DNA of 64,000 nt from NCBI GenBank assembly GCA_949775045.1, contig OX459110.1, positions 2,999,501-3,063,500 of the forward strand, given 5' to 3'. This stretch comes from Metridium senile (taxonomy: Eukaryota; Cnidaria; Anthozoa; Actiniaria; Metridiidae). Below the pieces are notes generated by a model, which was not told the DNA's origin, made no database searches, and saw nothing but the letters and a program-made list of their open reading frames with translations. Below, piece after piece: positions 1-10,921 of the stretch (position 1 is its first letter; every line of letters begins with the position of its first letter). A program made the position numbers and the translations under genes.

Positions 1-262
1 CAAACCCTCGCTATCTCGAACACAAACCCATTTCTCTTGGAACTCTCTTCCAGTCAATTACTATCGTTTATTTCTATTCCTTGCTATCCATAGAACACAG
101 TACAAAACCATTTCCCTTTGAACTTTCTTCCAGTCAATTACTATCGTTTATCTCAAACCCTTGCTATCTCGAACATAAACCCATTTCCCTTGGAGCTTCC
201 TTCCAGTCAATTATTAACGTTTATCTCGAACCGCACCCTTTCAACACCAACTCATTTCCTTG
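1..262. repeat. Minisatellite, about 75 bp unit, 3 copies
   Basis: Three diverged direct copies of a unit carrying the strings CCAGTCAATTACTATCGTTT and CTATCTCGAACA. The first copy is cut by the window edge. The short open frame inside is a by-product of the repeat. Confidence 0.75.
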
Positions 263-469
263 ACTGACCTTTTCTCCAGTCCTTATATTGTTCAATTCCA
301 GGCATTGATTACTATGGTTTATCTCAAGTTATCTATAGGTTTTGAATAGAACCTCTTTCCATTTTTGCCAGATAATTAGTAGATTATATTTCAAGGACTT
401 TCCGTTTGCACTCGTTAAAATCACAATAGCCTTTGAATGCGTAAATAAATCCCTTGATGTTCTCCTTAA

Positions 470-1403
470 GGTAGTTCCGGACTCTTGCTACTGCGCATCC
501 ATATCGCGCATCTCGTTTTTCATCATTTATTTGCGTTTTTTTGGAAATTTATCTTAATAATATATTTTAAATTGAATCATTATCTATAACTTAAGAAAGT
601 ATTATGTTATTTCGTGCAACTTTGAAGGTAAAATGGGACATTTTTCGAAACATGCTCAGATGTTCACCACCTGACATGGTTGCTGTTTTGTCTCAAAACA
701 ACAAATTTACAACTTTGTAAAAATGAAAAGATTAACTGAATATAATTTTGACGTCTTTATTCCGAAAACTAATACAAAATAGGTCTTGGCTGGGTTTCTG
801 GAGATGACAAGGACAATTTGACAAGTTTCAAGCAGATGTTTAAAGTACGAGAACCCAGTCCCGCGCGGACTGTTACCGTGTTTTTTGACAAAAAATGGAT
901 TCAGTCGCTTATAGCTCGCTTACTAGTACGGTGTTTCCCATTTTTTTCTTTTTATTCAAGACTGCATTTACTATTCTTACGATTTCGAATAAAAAATAAA
1001 ATATTCATTTATTTGATTTTCTGAAATCAGTTACAAATGCTACAACTATATTCACATGTAGGGTGCGTAATTGGCGTAGAATTGTGTTTCTAGGGTTCAC
1101 TTATACCCATATTTGGAAATGCTTCAATGATTTTTATGACAAGAAATGTTAGATAACCCTTAGATCTAACGTTTTATATAATCTTATGCTTTTCCTAACA
1201 AAATACGTTTGCATTCTCTTGACTGCTTTTAGGAGATACTTCTGAACAAAATCACCGCAAATTATTGCAAATACCTACTTATAACCAATACGGTGACCCC
1301 AATATTTTTTCACGTTTTTGACATGCCGAACAATGATCTATATACTGAAGTGACAGGATTTATAAACAAATTAATTGAAGAAATCCAAGTATCCGAAACT
1401 ACC
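470..1403. mobile_element. TTAA-flanked non-autonomous DNA transposon
   Basis: The element starts GGTAGTTCCGGA and ends with the near complement TCCGAAACTACC. It is flanked on both sides by TTAA (466-469 and 1404-1407). A TTAA duplication is typical of the piggyBac and Kolobok superfamilies; GG directly after TTAA resembles Kolobok/T2 ends more than the usual piggyBac CCC start, but this is inference. It shares its termini, and an internal GTCCGYGCGGGACTG-type string (read on opposite strands), with the element at 18368-19275. No transposase frame is visible; the small open frames at 342-557 and 818-1024 look like chance. Confidence 0.6.
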
Positions 1404-1407
1404 TTAA

Positions 1408-1930
1408 CTGCTATATAATAATCGGTTTTACATACTGACCGGCATGTTTTACAACAGTTGCCTAAGAACAAAAATCAAAAAAAAGTTAAACGCTCATAAG
1501 AATCTGTTATCATACAAGCAAAAAGATTCTTCCTAATTTAATACATGAACCGCACTTGTCTTTGCTCAGTTTTATTCGAGATTACTGTTTGGCTGAGATA
1601 GGAATGAAATGTTTAAAACATATGACTAATTAATAAAATAGTCAAGTGCATATGTTCAATATTTTGAGATGAACTGCTGCGTTTTTAGAAAACAACAGCT
1701 AATTTAGGCTGTTTTGTTTCCTTACAAGTCGAGCACATATTCGATTCCGATAATATAAAAGGACGAGATACGATTTCAACAATATTGAGCTAATTATGTA
1801 TTTAGTTTGTTAACAATTATTATCAGTTCCAAACGGCTATATTTCTGATATTTAATGATAATTATGATGATGAAAGTGATGAAGATTTTATTGACTTGAA
1901 TTGAAAACAATTTTTGCAGCCGCTCATGAT
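1408..1930. other. Unannotated AT-rich stretch
   Basis: No gene-like frame or clear repeat was seen here. Confidence 0.5.
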
Positions 1931-2040
1931 GATAGAATAGAATAGAATAGAATAGAATAGAATCTTTATTTGCTCTTATATACTAATTACGATATATTAT
2001 ACATTATATTATACATTTTACATTTTTCTTTCTATATTCG
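1931..2040 (-). repeat. (AGAAT)n tract, possible retroposon 3' tail
   Basis: Five-base repeats run directly into AATCTTTATTTGC. Read on the minus strand this gives AATAAAG followed by TTCTA repeats, a layout seen at the 3' ends of many non-LTR retrotransposons and SINEs. The body of such an element is not recognisable, so only the microsatellite is certain. Confidence 0.5.
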
Positions 2041-2056
2041 TTTGTATATGTTTGTA

Positions 2057-2115
2057 TGAGTGATAATGATAATGATAATGATAATGACGATTATAATGAT
2101 GACCGCTGATGAAGA
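2057..2115. repeat. (GATAAT)n microsatellite
   Basis: Short imperfect GATAAT/GATGA tract. It is unrelated in sequence to the flanking minisatellite. Confidence 0.7.
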
Positions 2116-2185
2116 TAATTATTATACAGCTGCTAATGATGACGAGGATAATGAAAGTTGTGCCTTTAGCATGCTTTAGTTTTCA

Positions 2186-2440
2186 CTTTACTCCGACAAA
2201 GGATTAACGTCCTAAACGTCAGTAAATAATACTCTCTTTTATACGGTGCATAAGTTACCATTTTTACTCCGACAAAGGATTAACGTCCTAAGCGTCAGTA
2301 ATTAATAACTCTCTCTTTTATACAGTGAGTAAGTTACCATTTTTACTTCGACTAAGGATTGACGTCCTAAACGTCAGTAAGTAACACTTTCTTTTATACG
2401 GTGCATAAGTTACCATTTTTACTCCGACAAAGGATTAGTA
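2186..2440 (+). repeat. Minisatellite of decayed hammerhead-like units, about 77 bp
   Basis: Three to four copies of a unit reading TTTACTCCGACAAAGG, ATTAACGTCCTAAACGTC, AGTAAATAA and then CTCTCTTTTATACGGTG. It is the same family as the arrays near 24.7 kb and 28 kb. Complementary pieces are kept inside the unit: TTACT with AGTAA, and AGGAT with GTCCT around a UAAC loop, plus the palindrome ACGT. These match the stems of the hammerhead-like motif at 24914-24957, while the core bases are altered. Confidence 0.7.
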
Positions 2441-2860
2441 AATTAGTAAATTCCATAGAGGAAAATACAGTTTACATTCTACAAACACATTAAGGAGATA
2501 AAAAAAGTAAATAAAGCGAAAACAGTCTTTTTTAAATACATTTTTGATTACCGTACCGTATATTAGTAAATTCCAGAGCGGAAAATCAATATGTTTACTA
2601 CAAACATACTAAGGAATTAGAAAACGTTAATTAAATTTAAACGAAAACATGTTTTTAAAATACATTTTTGATTAGCGTGTAATACTAAATTTCAAAGCGG
2701 AAAATTCAGTTTTATTCTACAAACTAATTAAGGACATATAAATAGTTACTAAAACAAAAACAATTGTTTTTCTTCTTAAAATACATTTTTGATTACCATA
2801 TTATTAAATTCCATTGCGGAAAATATAGTTTTATTCTATAAACATTTTTTATCTTCGAGA
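2436..2860. repeat. Minisatellite, about 118 bp unit, 4 copies
   Basis: Direct copies marked by AGTAAATTCCA-GCGGAAAAT followed by a C/TTACAAAC string and ATACATTTTTGATTA. Spacing is 115-120 bp. Confidence 0.75.
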
Positions 2861-3027
2861 TCCGAAGGGCTACTACAATCTTGGCAAAAACTAGTGAGAC
2901 ACTTTAACAGTTTTCTCTATTTTGACCTTTACCTATACATTTTCGCTATATTCCTCCCCTCCCCCTCCATGCAATGTTGGTTTTCAGTTAACATGATTCC
3001 TTGATGACTGCCAGGCCAACATTGTGT

Positions 3028-3087
3028 AGTAGGGGAGGGGGGAGGGGGGAGGGGGGAGGGGGGAGGGGGGAGGGGGGAGGGGGGAGT
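3028..3087 (+). repeat. (AGGGGGG)n G-rich tract
   Basis: About eight tandem heptamers AGGGGGG. Runs of six G separated by single A make this a strong candidate for G-quadruplex formation on the plus strand. Confidence 0.85.
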
Positions 3088-3310
3088 GGCTTTAATAACA
3101 AATTGAGGCCCAAAAAGCACAAGCATTACGGTATAAGACTATAATGTCCTATTTTCATAGCAGTTGTCTCACTTAGTTTTTGCCGAGATTGTTGGTTGAA
3201 TTGTGTCGTGAGGGCTTGGGAACGGGAGAAAATAAGCCATGCCAACACAGCGATCAAACAAATACGCATGCGTAGCAAAATGTTTGACAGTCATAAACTT
3301 GCCTTCGTAA

Positions 3311-3600
3311 AAATTAGCCGAATTTCGGACTACAGTGTTTAAAGTCCATTTATAATTAGAAAATCCGTCCCTGATTATTTAAGCATTCATTTGTGTTAAA
3401 ATAGGCTTTGTGATATTGCGAAGCTTCCATTCATATACACTTGAAAAACGCGATGAATTTCGGACTAGAGTGTTTAAAGTCAAGTTATAAAAACATTTCC
3501 TGAATATATAAGCTTGAATGTATTTGTACATGAGCTTTGTTATATTGTGAAGCTAACATTAATTTATCGTATTGTTGTTTGCATTTTGAGAAAAAAGCGA
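3311..3600. repeat. Tandem duplication, about 138 bp unit
   Basis: Two copies of a segment containing GAATTTCGGACTA-AGTGTTTAAAGTC, then TATTGTGAAGCT. Confidence 0.65.
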
Positions 3601-4215
3601 TGAAAGTCGTCTAGTGCATAGTATTTGTAGTCACCCGTACTAATGTCAAATACTTGGAAACCAAACCAGAGGGTTTCTTGATCTAGTATTTGGATTTTAT
3701 AATTTGTATGTCTGCGTTCGTTAACCTCAATTAATTCTCGTTGATTCACAATTAAACATCAGAATTACATGTACAAACGCAAAAGCAAGTAGAAAGCCTC
3801 TGGTATATTAAACAGGGTAAAAATATAATGTCTGCATGATCGTCTTAATTGGTTGATTTTTCGTGCTGGAGTAGTCGTGGCACTCATATCCCCAAGTCTT
3901 CACTCTCGCTCAGACCATCATCTGCTTCCGAGATGTTCTTTTAAGCTGTTAAGAGGTCATCAGGATAATTAAGTGGTTCTTAATGACAAGGGCATAAACA
4001 TAAATGAAGGCTTTAATTGAATAAACCGAGTTTAAAATTGACGCTGGTGAAGATGATATGTTTTTTTAAGACGGAAGGAAACCATCTAAGCCTTAAGAAT
4101 TAAAGCGAGTAAAGATATATAATGAATTAAGGATATTGAATTAAGGTGCTTCTTGAAATAAACAAGTTATGTATAAAATATTTTCAATGGTAATAGTTAT
4201 TTCAACACGGAATCG
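3600..4215. other. Stretch with no supported gene
   Basis: A 61-codon minus-strand frame at 3564-3749 has a mixed, protein-like composition but no splice context or recognisable domain. Nothing else stands out. Confidence 0.4.
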
Positions 4216-4224
4216 AAAGATTTT

Positions 4225-5190
4225 ATGGGAATGCACCTTTTTCAAAAAGGTTGTCCAAGAAGAAAGGTTCTTTCAAGACTGAGAAGAGATGTAGGCATAC
4301 ACCTATTTCAAAAAGGTTGTCAAAGAAGAAAGGTTATTTCAAGACTAAGAAGAGATGTAGGCATACACCTATTTCAAAAAGGTTGTCGAAGAAGAAAGGT
4401 TATTTCAAGACTGAGAAGAGATGTAGGCATACACCTATTTCAAAAAGGTTGTCGAAGAAGAAAGGTTATTTCAAGACTGAGAAGAGATGTAGGCATACAC
4501 CTATTTCAAAAAGGTTGTCCCAGAAGAAAGGTTATTTCAAGACTGAGAAGAGATGTAGGCATACACCTATTTCAAAAAGGTTGTCCCAGAAGAAAGGTTA
4601 TTTCAAGACTGAGAAGAGATGTAGGCATACACCTATTTCAAAAAGGTTGTCGAAGAAGAAAGGTTATTTCAAGACTGAGAAGAGATGTAGGCATACACCT
4701 ATTTCAAAAAGGTTGTCCCAGAAGAAAGGTTATTTCAAGACTGAGAAGAGATGTAGGCATACACCTATTTCAAAAAGGTTGTCCCAGAAGAAAGGTTATT
4801 TCAAGACTGAGAAGAGATGTAGGCATACACCTATTTCAAAAAGGTTGTCCCAGAAGAAAGGTTATTTCAAGACTGAGAAGAGATGTAGGCATACACCTAT
4901 TTCAAAAAGGTTGTCCCAGAACAAAGGTTATTTCAAGACTGAGAAGAGATGTAGGCATACACCTATTTCAAAAAGGTTGTCCAAGAAGAAAGGTTATTTT
5001 AAGACTGAGAAAAGATATACCGACCTTTTTCAAAAAGATTGTCCAAGAAGGATGGTGATTTTAAAACTTATAGAAGAGATATAGACATAAACCTATTTCA
5101 AAAAGGTTGTCCAATTGCAAGAAGAAATTAAAGGCTATGTTTAAGACTGAGAAGAGATATAGGCATACACCCTTTTCAAAAAGGTGTTTA
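4225..5190 (+). repeat. 66 bp minisatellite sharing a MITE-terminal motif, about 13 copies
   Basis: Near-identical 66 bp units, each containing ACACCTATTTCAAAAAGG followed by TTGTCC and GAAGAAAGGTTATTTC. The last two or three units (after about 5000) are diverged. Because 66 is a multiple of three and the unit lacks stops in two frames, two overlapping 277-codon frames stay open; both repeat a basic 22-residue unit. This is not good evidence for a gene: both frames are equally open, and the same unit recurs on the opposite strand at 25.8-26.2 kb as non-coding repeat. The CACCTATTTCAAAAA string is the terminus of the TA-flanked MITEs at 9664, 43404 and 47013. Confidence 0.85.
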
Positions 5191-5800
5191 TCATGGCTCG
5201 ATTTAATAAGGTCTTTTTTTTCTTTTGCCGACAAATACGTATTTAGTATGTTGAACCTATCGCCATGGATACCAAGGAGAACTTTTCTAGATTTCCCGAC
5301 TCTAAAAACAATTTTAGTGCCAGGTGCTAGAATGGTCTATGTCAATTATTCAGCATTTCACGCATTATTAAGATTACCTTGACCAACATTTTTAAAACTG
5401 GTGTACCTAAGTAAACAATTATAGCTTACGCATCGATTAATTCAAACCTTTTATTTTATCTTGAATATACGGAAATGGAGTAAAAAAACTTAATAGAAAC
5501 TAGATCAATCTATTGATAATTTAAGACATAAATGGAAGACTCCTGGTAAACACATATTCATTGAAGATTAGATCGTTTACCTGTGCACAACAACCAGAAA
5601 AGTCAGTAAGAAGATCTGTCGGTCAACAGAAGGGAGCCGTTTGGATCAACGGCGCCTTTGGTATAAAGTGTTATTTTAATTCCAAGGTAGATAAAAGCTT
5701 TTTATTATACTATTTTGAATTAGGTTATCCATCAGGATAACACGACTTGGACCTACATTGGTTTATCATAAAGGTATAAATATCTTAATCTTTAAAATCG
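5190..5800. other. Unannotated AT-rich stretch
   Basis: No convincing gene or repeat. An open frame of 91 codons at 5107-5382 begins in the preceding minisatellite and is probably chance. Confidence 0.4.
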
Positions 5801-5814
5801 ACACGGATCGGAGC

Positions 5815-6640
5815 GAACAGTTGTGTGCTAAAATATTTATTTAATGTAGTGAGTGCTGGTCTGAGACAGTTGTGGCTGGCTATAAGATTGTGGGTATAAT
5901 TATTGTGTGCTAAAATATTTTTTTTTTCATGTGTGGGGGTAATAAGTGTACGTCTGAGTCTCCACAATAAGTAAGAAAGTTGTGACTGGCTATAAGATTG
6001 TGAGTATATTTTTTTTTTGATAAAATAAATATTTAATTTAGGGCTAGTAAGTGTTGGTCTAAGTCTCCACAATAAGTATATAGGAGAATTGTGTCTGGCT
6101 ATAAGATTGTGTATAGAAATATTGTGTGCTAAAATATTTTTTTCATATATATGTAGGGGTAGTGAGTGTTGGTCTAAGTCTCCACAAAAAGTATATACTA
6201 GGAGAATTGTGTCTGCTAGAGTGGTTTTCATTAACCCGTGAAACACACTTTAGCGTAATATGCTTTATTACACTTTATTACACTTTAACTTTAACTTTGT
6301 GTTTTATAATCATTTGTCCAACTACACATTAATACACTTTATTACTCTTTCCCTATTACACTTTGTTTCACGGGTTAATGAAAACCACTCTATAAGATTT
6401 TGATTAGAATTGTTTGCTAAATATTTATTTAATGTAGGGGTAGTGAGTTTGGGTCTGAGTCACCACAATAAGTAAAGGAGAATTGCAATTGTGTCTGCTA
6501 TAAGATTTTGATTAGAAATATTGTGCTGAAATATTTATTTTAATGTAGCTAGGTGCAGTGAGTGTGGATCTGATTCTTCTCAATAAGTAGGACACTTATG
6601 TCTGGCTAGGAGATTTGAAACCTTATAAAGTGATTTATAG
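5815..6640. repeat. Minisatellite, about 105 bp unit, interrupted by a MITE
   Basis: About six diverged copies marked by GTGTCTGGCTATAAGATT, ATTGTGTGCTAAAATATTT and AGTGAGTGTTGGTCT-AGTCTCCACAATAAGTA. One copy is split by the element at 6219-6390. Confidence 0.75.
6219..6390. mobile_element. 172 bp MITE with TA target duplication
   Basis: Perfect terminal inverted repeats begin GAGTGGTTTTCATTAACCCG, about 27 bp each. The flanks are TA (6217-6218 and 6391-6392). The interrupted minisatellite unit reads CTGCTATAAG in intact copies and CTGCTA-element-TATAAG here, so the TA duplication is directly visible. The interior is ACTTTATTACACTTT repeats. TA duplication suggests mobilisation by a Tc1/mariner-type transposase. 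Confidence 0.85.
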
Positions 6641-6898
6641 TTTTATTGTTTATTTTCTAGCTGCAAATTTTGATTTACTGAATACGATATAGTTTGTGGT
6701 ATAAAATTAGAATATCCGTTATGAGTTGAAAGTGCGATTTTTTTGTATTTACGAATTGCAAATTAAGGTTAAAAGTTCCAAATCAGTTCCAATCATGCAA
6801 ACTCCTTCCTTGACACTGGAGGGATGGCGAATGGTAAAATCCGAGACCCGACACGATACTTGTTGTGGAAATCCAAGTCCGAGACTTCAAGGTTTTTA
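6641..6898. other. Unannotated stretch before the poly-G tract
   Basis: Mixed sequence. A 105-codon frame runs through the following poly-G (6824-7141), but its glycine run is the homopolymer and there is no other gene evidence. Confidence 0.4.
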
Positions 6899-6920
6899 GG
6901 GGGGGGGGGGGGGGGGGGGG
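6899..6920 (+). repeat. Poly-G tract, 22 bases
   Basis: Uninterrupted G run. Its length in the assembly may be unreliable. Confidence 0.9.
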
Positions 6921-7099
6921 AATTCAGAGTGAGATCCGAGACGAAGAAAACCATGCCGAAAACGAGATTTCGAGACTCATCGAAAAGCTATCCAAGATTT
7001 CGAGATCAGTCGAAAGTTGCCAAGACCCAATTTTTTCAAGGTACCATTCACCACCCTTTTTATAACTCCGTTGAAGCCTTCGAGCATACTGAGGCCGAG

Positions 7100-7470
7100 A
7101 CATTGGGGTTTGCGGTATTGCGGTATTGTCCATTTTTTTAATGCAATATTGCGGTAAAAGGAATATATTTTTGCGGTAATGCGGGATTTAGGATACCTGC
7201 GTTATGCGATATTTATTCTTTTTTAAGCGGTATTTCGGTGAAATAAGCAAAATCAAGAGGTAATGCGGGATTTAGAATTCCTGCGGTATGCGATATTAAT
7301 GGTTTTTGTTTTTGTATTTTTTGGTACGTATGGATGGTGAAAAACCCGAAAACGTTTAATGACCTTTGATTTTAATTAAATGTTGTGCGGTATCCGGTAT
7401 TTGCGAATTTTTTTTTGCGGTAATGCGGGATTTTTAAAGAATTTTTGCGGTATTGCGGGATTTAATAAAC
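7100..7470 (+). repeat. Imperfect GCGGTATT/GCGGGATTT repeats
   Basis: Irregular repeats of TTGCGGTAATGCGGGATTT. Similar GCGGTTTT-rich sequence forms the MITE at 38725-39195, so this may be a decayed relative. Confidence 0.55.
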
Positions 7471-7480
7471 TCCTCCCCCT

Positions 7481-7507
7481 CCCCCCCCCCCCCCCCCCCC
7501 CCCCCCC
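7481..7507 (+). repeat. Poly-C tract, 27 bases
   Basis: Long C run that follows a TCCTCCCCCT segment. With the poly-G run 560 bp upstream, it gives complementary homopolymers flanking the GCGGTA-rich segment. Confidence 0.9.
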
Positions 7508-7509
7508 TG

Positions 7510-8440
7510 CCGGTAACAGTACATTTAACCGGTAGCTATCGTCGTACATTATAATATATTCGAATGGTTTCTTTAATAACACCGACGCAATCAATTATCG
7601 TACAATTGAGACAAATTTGTTTTTAAAAACACAAAAACAGTCTAACCGCTAGCGGCTCGCATGTTTACTCCAATTGTATATAACTTGAAAACCTCTGACG
7701 TAGTCCACAAATTATGGCCACACTAGTTTAACTGTTAGTGATTGTACATTATTACTCGAATTGTTTCTTTGAAACACTGACGCAGCTAACACTGTACTTG
7801 TTTAACCGCTAACCGGCTATCGTACATTGTTTTCTACTACAACTGTTGTATATAAAGGCGCAGTCCTCACTAGTTTAACCGCTAGTCATCAGACATTTTT
7901 TTACTCCAATTGTTTCTTTGAAACACTGACGCTGATAACATCGACATGCTCAGTCTACACTAGGTTAACGGCGCTAGCTATATATCGTACATTAGTACTC
8001 CAAATGTTTCTTAGAAACATCGACGCAGTTCACACTAGAGTTAACAGCTAATTATCGTAATTACATTTTTACTCCAATTGCATGTTTCTTAGAAATACTG
8101 ACGCAGTCCACATTAGTTTAACAGCTAGTCACTCTACATTTTTATCCATTTTCTTCGTTAAAAAACATCCACGCAGTCCATAGTAGTTTAACCACTAGTT
8201 ATCGTATATTCATACTCCAATTATTTCTTTAAAACACTGACGCAGTCCACACTAGTTTAACCGCTAGTTATCGTACATTTTTACTCTAATTGTGTCTTTA
8301 GAAACATCGACACAGTCTATAATAGTTTAACCGCTAACACTCGTGCATTAGTACTCCAAATGTTTCTTACAAACATCGACGCAGTGCACACTAGTTTAAC
8401 AGCTAGTTAATATAATACATAAAATACTAATTTGTTTTCA
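7510..8440. repeat. Minisatellite, about 70-78 bp unit, about 11 copies
   Basis: Diverged copies of ACTAGTTTAACCGCTAG, TTATCGTACATTTTTACTCC, AATTGTTTCTTTGAAACA and CTGACGCAGTCCAC. The CGACGCAG-CCTA-ACTAGTTTACTCGCTAG version recurs near 12.1, 17.3 and 24.85 kb. The last units form the outer part of the left arm of the palindrome at 8297-9461. Confidence 0.75.
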
Positions 8441-9461
8441 AAAAACTACATACTCTTACACTATTTTTAGTCAATTGTTTTTATTAAAGGGACTTTGCAG
8501 CTAGAAGCTAGTTTGAACAGATAGTTATCGTTCATTTATTTGATATGAACACTGTATACACGTACTACACAGCTGGACATGCAAAGTACAGTCTCGTCAA
8601 TAGTTATCGTCTATACCTTTATTTCAGTTCTTATTCATATTGTTTTTCATTAAAGTGCACCTGACGCACTTCATGATATTTTGCAAAGCTGTTGTACATG
8701 AGGTGTATAATAAATGTACTTAATATTTCTTGATGTTGACCTCTCCTTTTTGAGATATAAACATTTGAAATCTGAAAATGCAAATGAGGTGACGTCATCC
8801 CAGGAATTTGTCAAAGTTTTGTTTCAAAGCTGACAGCAAGCTTGTTTTTGTAAAGTAGTAAAAATGTTAATGGTAGTGTGAATATTAGTAATACAGATAT
8901 TGAGCTTTTAAAAATTGCTCTAATTATTTCCATAGAACTTTTGTATATTTAATGAGGCCTAGGATGACGTTACTTCATTTGCATTTTCAGATTTCAAATG
9001 TTTATATCTCAAAAAGGAGAGGTCGACATCAAGAAAAATTAAGTACACTTATTATACACCTCATGTACAACAGCTTTGCAAAATATCATAAAATGCGTCA
9101 GGTGCACTTTAATGAAAAACAATATGAGTAAGAACTGAAATAAAGGTATAGACGATAACTATTGACAAGACTGTACTTTGCATGTCCAGCTGTGTAGTAC
9201 AGTGTTCATATCAAATAAATGAACGATAACTATCTGTTCAAACTAGCTTCTAGCTGCAAAGTCCCTTTAATAAAAACAATTGGACTAAAAATAGTGTAAG
9301 AGTATGTAGATTTTTGAAAACAAATTAGTATTTTATGTATATTAACTATCTGTTAATTAAACTAGTGTGCACTGCGTCGATGTTTGTAAGAAACATTTGG
9401 AGTACTAATGTACGAGTGTTAGCGGTTAAACTATTATAGACTGTGTCGATGTTTCTAAAGA
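8297..9461. repeat. Large palindrome, arms about 500 bp, spacer about 158 bp
   Basis: Left arm 8297-8801 and right arm 8960-9461 are reverse complements with scattered mismatches. Matching landmarks are GATGTTGACCTCTCC with its complement at about 9020, and CAGCTGGACATGCAAAGTAC with its complement near 9175. The arm tips are minisatellite units of the upstream array, so the inversion copied array sequence. No terminal target duplication was found and no gene is visible in the spacer. Confidence 0.8.
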
Positions 9462-9575
9462 TATCTCAGAAAGGAGAGGTTGACATCAAAAAAAATTAAA
9501 TACACTTATTATACACCTCATGTACAACAGATTCGCAAAATATCATGAAAGGCGTCAGGTGCACTTTAAATGTTG
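9462..9575. repeat. Extra partial copy of the palindrome arm
   Basis: Repeats about 110 bp of the inner right arm (near 9000-9115): ATATCTCA-AAAGGAGAGGT followed by TTATTATACACCTCATGTAC. It lies directly after the palindrome in the same direction. Confidence 0.7.
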
Positions 9576-9663
9576 AAACAGTCCACACAGTCCACAATAA
9601 TTTTACCGATATATAGGAATCGTATAGTTTTGTTTTCTTACTAATATTGTTTCTCATTACATA

Positions 9664-9945
9664 CACCTAGTTCACAGCCGAAGCTAGAGTCCACACTCTA
9701 AAGCCTGCAAAGTATGTCGGTAGTATGAACAGAATTTGCGATTTATCACACGTTTTTCAATAGATATTTGTTTCATCATCTTCCACTGTAACAGCTTGTT
9801 ATCTGAGATGGTCATTTAACACAAACACGTACAATCAGAATATACTATGAATAAATCGATGACAATAGAAGAAATGCCGACATCCTTTGCAGGCTTCATA
9901 GTGTGGACTGTCGCTTTGATTGGACAAAGATTTTTGAAATAGGTG
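9664..9945. mobile_element. CACCTATTTC-family MITE (inverted copy)
   Basis: Flanked by TA on both sides (9662-9663, 9946-9947). Termini are CACCTAGTTCACAGCCGAAG and CAAAGATTTTTGAAATAGGTG. The subterminal inverted repeats carry AGTCCACACTCTAAAGCC and its complement. The interior matches the MITE at 43404-43693 in reverse orientation. Confidence 0.75.
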
Positions 9946-9949
9946 TATA

Positions 9950-10275
9950 TACAATATCTAAATACTCCAAACACTCCACAATAGTCTAGCCGATAGATAA
10001 CATGGAGGTTTTTACTAATATTGTTTCAAAACAGAAACACTGCTTAAAGTGCAGCACATGTATACATCTACTTTAACCGTCATGTATAGTTAATATCGTG
10101 ATGAAGATTTTTACTCAAATTGTTTTAAAATAGAAGCACAACAAACAATCGCATTCAACACTACTTTAAACCGATATATATATAGTCAATATCATGCATG
10201 CAGTTTTTTTACTCAAACTGTTTCTAAATGAAAACACAACTAATTTAGCCGATAAGTTAATATCGTGAAAAAATA
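9950..10275. repeat. Decayed minisatellite, about 95-110 bp unit
   Basis: Three weak copies marked by TTTTTACTCAAATTGTTT and a TTTAACCGATA string. It looks like an older branch of the array at 7.5-8.4 kb. Confidence 0.5.
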
Positions 10276-10467
10276 CAAACCGCGCGCGCTTACATTGCAT
10301 TGCTCTGTGAAGTTAAAGCGCACGCCGGGATTGACAGAACAGGAGGGGGAAAGAGCTTGTCGAGTGTTTGTGCAATCCCCAAGTGCTTTATACACACCGA
10401 ATCACAGAAGACAAGTTTTCTATACTTCATGATCAATCTATAAAATAAATATATCTTATTTTATATA
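10276..10467. other. Locally GC-richer segment without a gene call
   Basis: Contains CCGCGCGCGC and GCGCACGCCGGG. No open frame, RNA fold or repeat could be assigned. Confidence 0.3.
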
Positions 10468-10592
10468 GGCAGTTTGATGTGTAATATGGCTGGATATTTT
10501 ACGAGTGATACGCTGTATTTTGACAAGCCTTTAGGTGAGTCAAAATGTAAGTGACCGAGTAAAATATCCAGCCATATTACAAATCAAACAGT
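10468..10592. repeat. Short foldback element, about 125 bp
   Basis: Arms TAATATGGCTGGATATTTTAC and its complement GTAAAATATCCAGCCATATTA enclose about 50 bp. The arms extend outward through CAGTTTGAT and ATCAAACAGTC. Confidence 0.7.
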
Positions 10593-10908
10593 CTAATAAG
10601 TTATTTATTATTCAACTATCAGAAAAATTGAGTTTAGTTTATTTTTTAAGCGAAAAAGGTTTTACTTGAAAGGTGCGCATTTACTAGCAAAGGAAAACAA
10701 ATTTAGTGTCTCAAACCAGTCAAACTGGTATAGCGGTGGGTATTTTTACTCGACCCAGTCTAACTCCTGCGATATTTTTACGCGTCTATGACAAGTTGGA
10801 TAATAAATGTACAAATTGATCTTTTTGATCAACATGAATGCAAGCGCGTTTGCTGTTTGCTCTTTTGGTTGGAAAAAAAAAACACAGATGGGGAACATAT
10901 AAATATTT

Positions 10909-10921
10909 CCCGCGAACGTCC
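10909..10921. mobile_element. Solo end of a TTAA element
   Basis: CCCGCGAACGTCC followed by TTAA is identical to the right terminus of the element at 40092-40695. No matching left end was found nearby, so this is probably a truncated copy. Confidence 0.5.

Noticed and set aside
3564..3749. 61-codon minus-strand frame of mixed composition
   Set aside because: Plausible composition but no splice sites, homology or context; too short to call.
4225..5084. Two overlapping 277-codon frames with a perfect 22-residue repeat
   Set aside because: The 66 bp unit is a multiple of three and lacks stops in two frames, so both stay open without selection; the homologous array at 25.8 kb is on the other strand and decayed.
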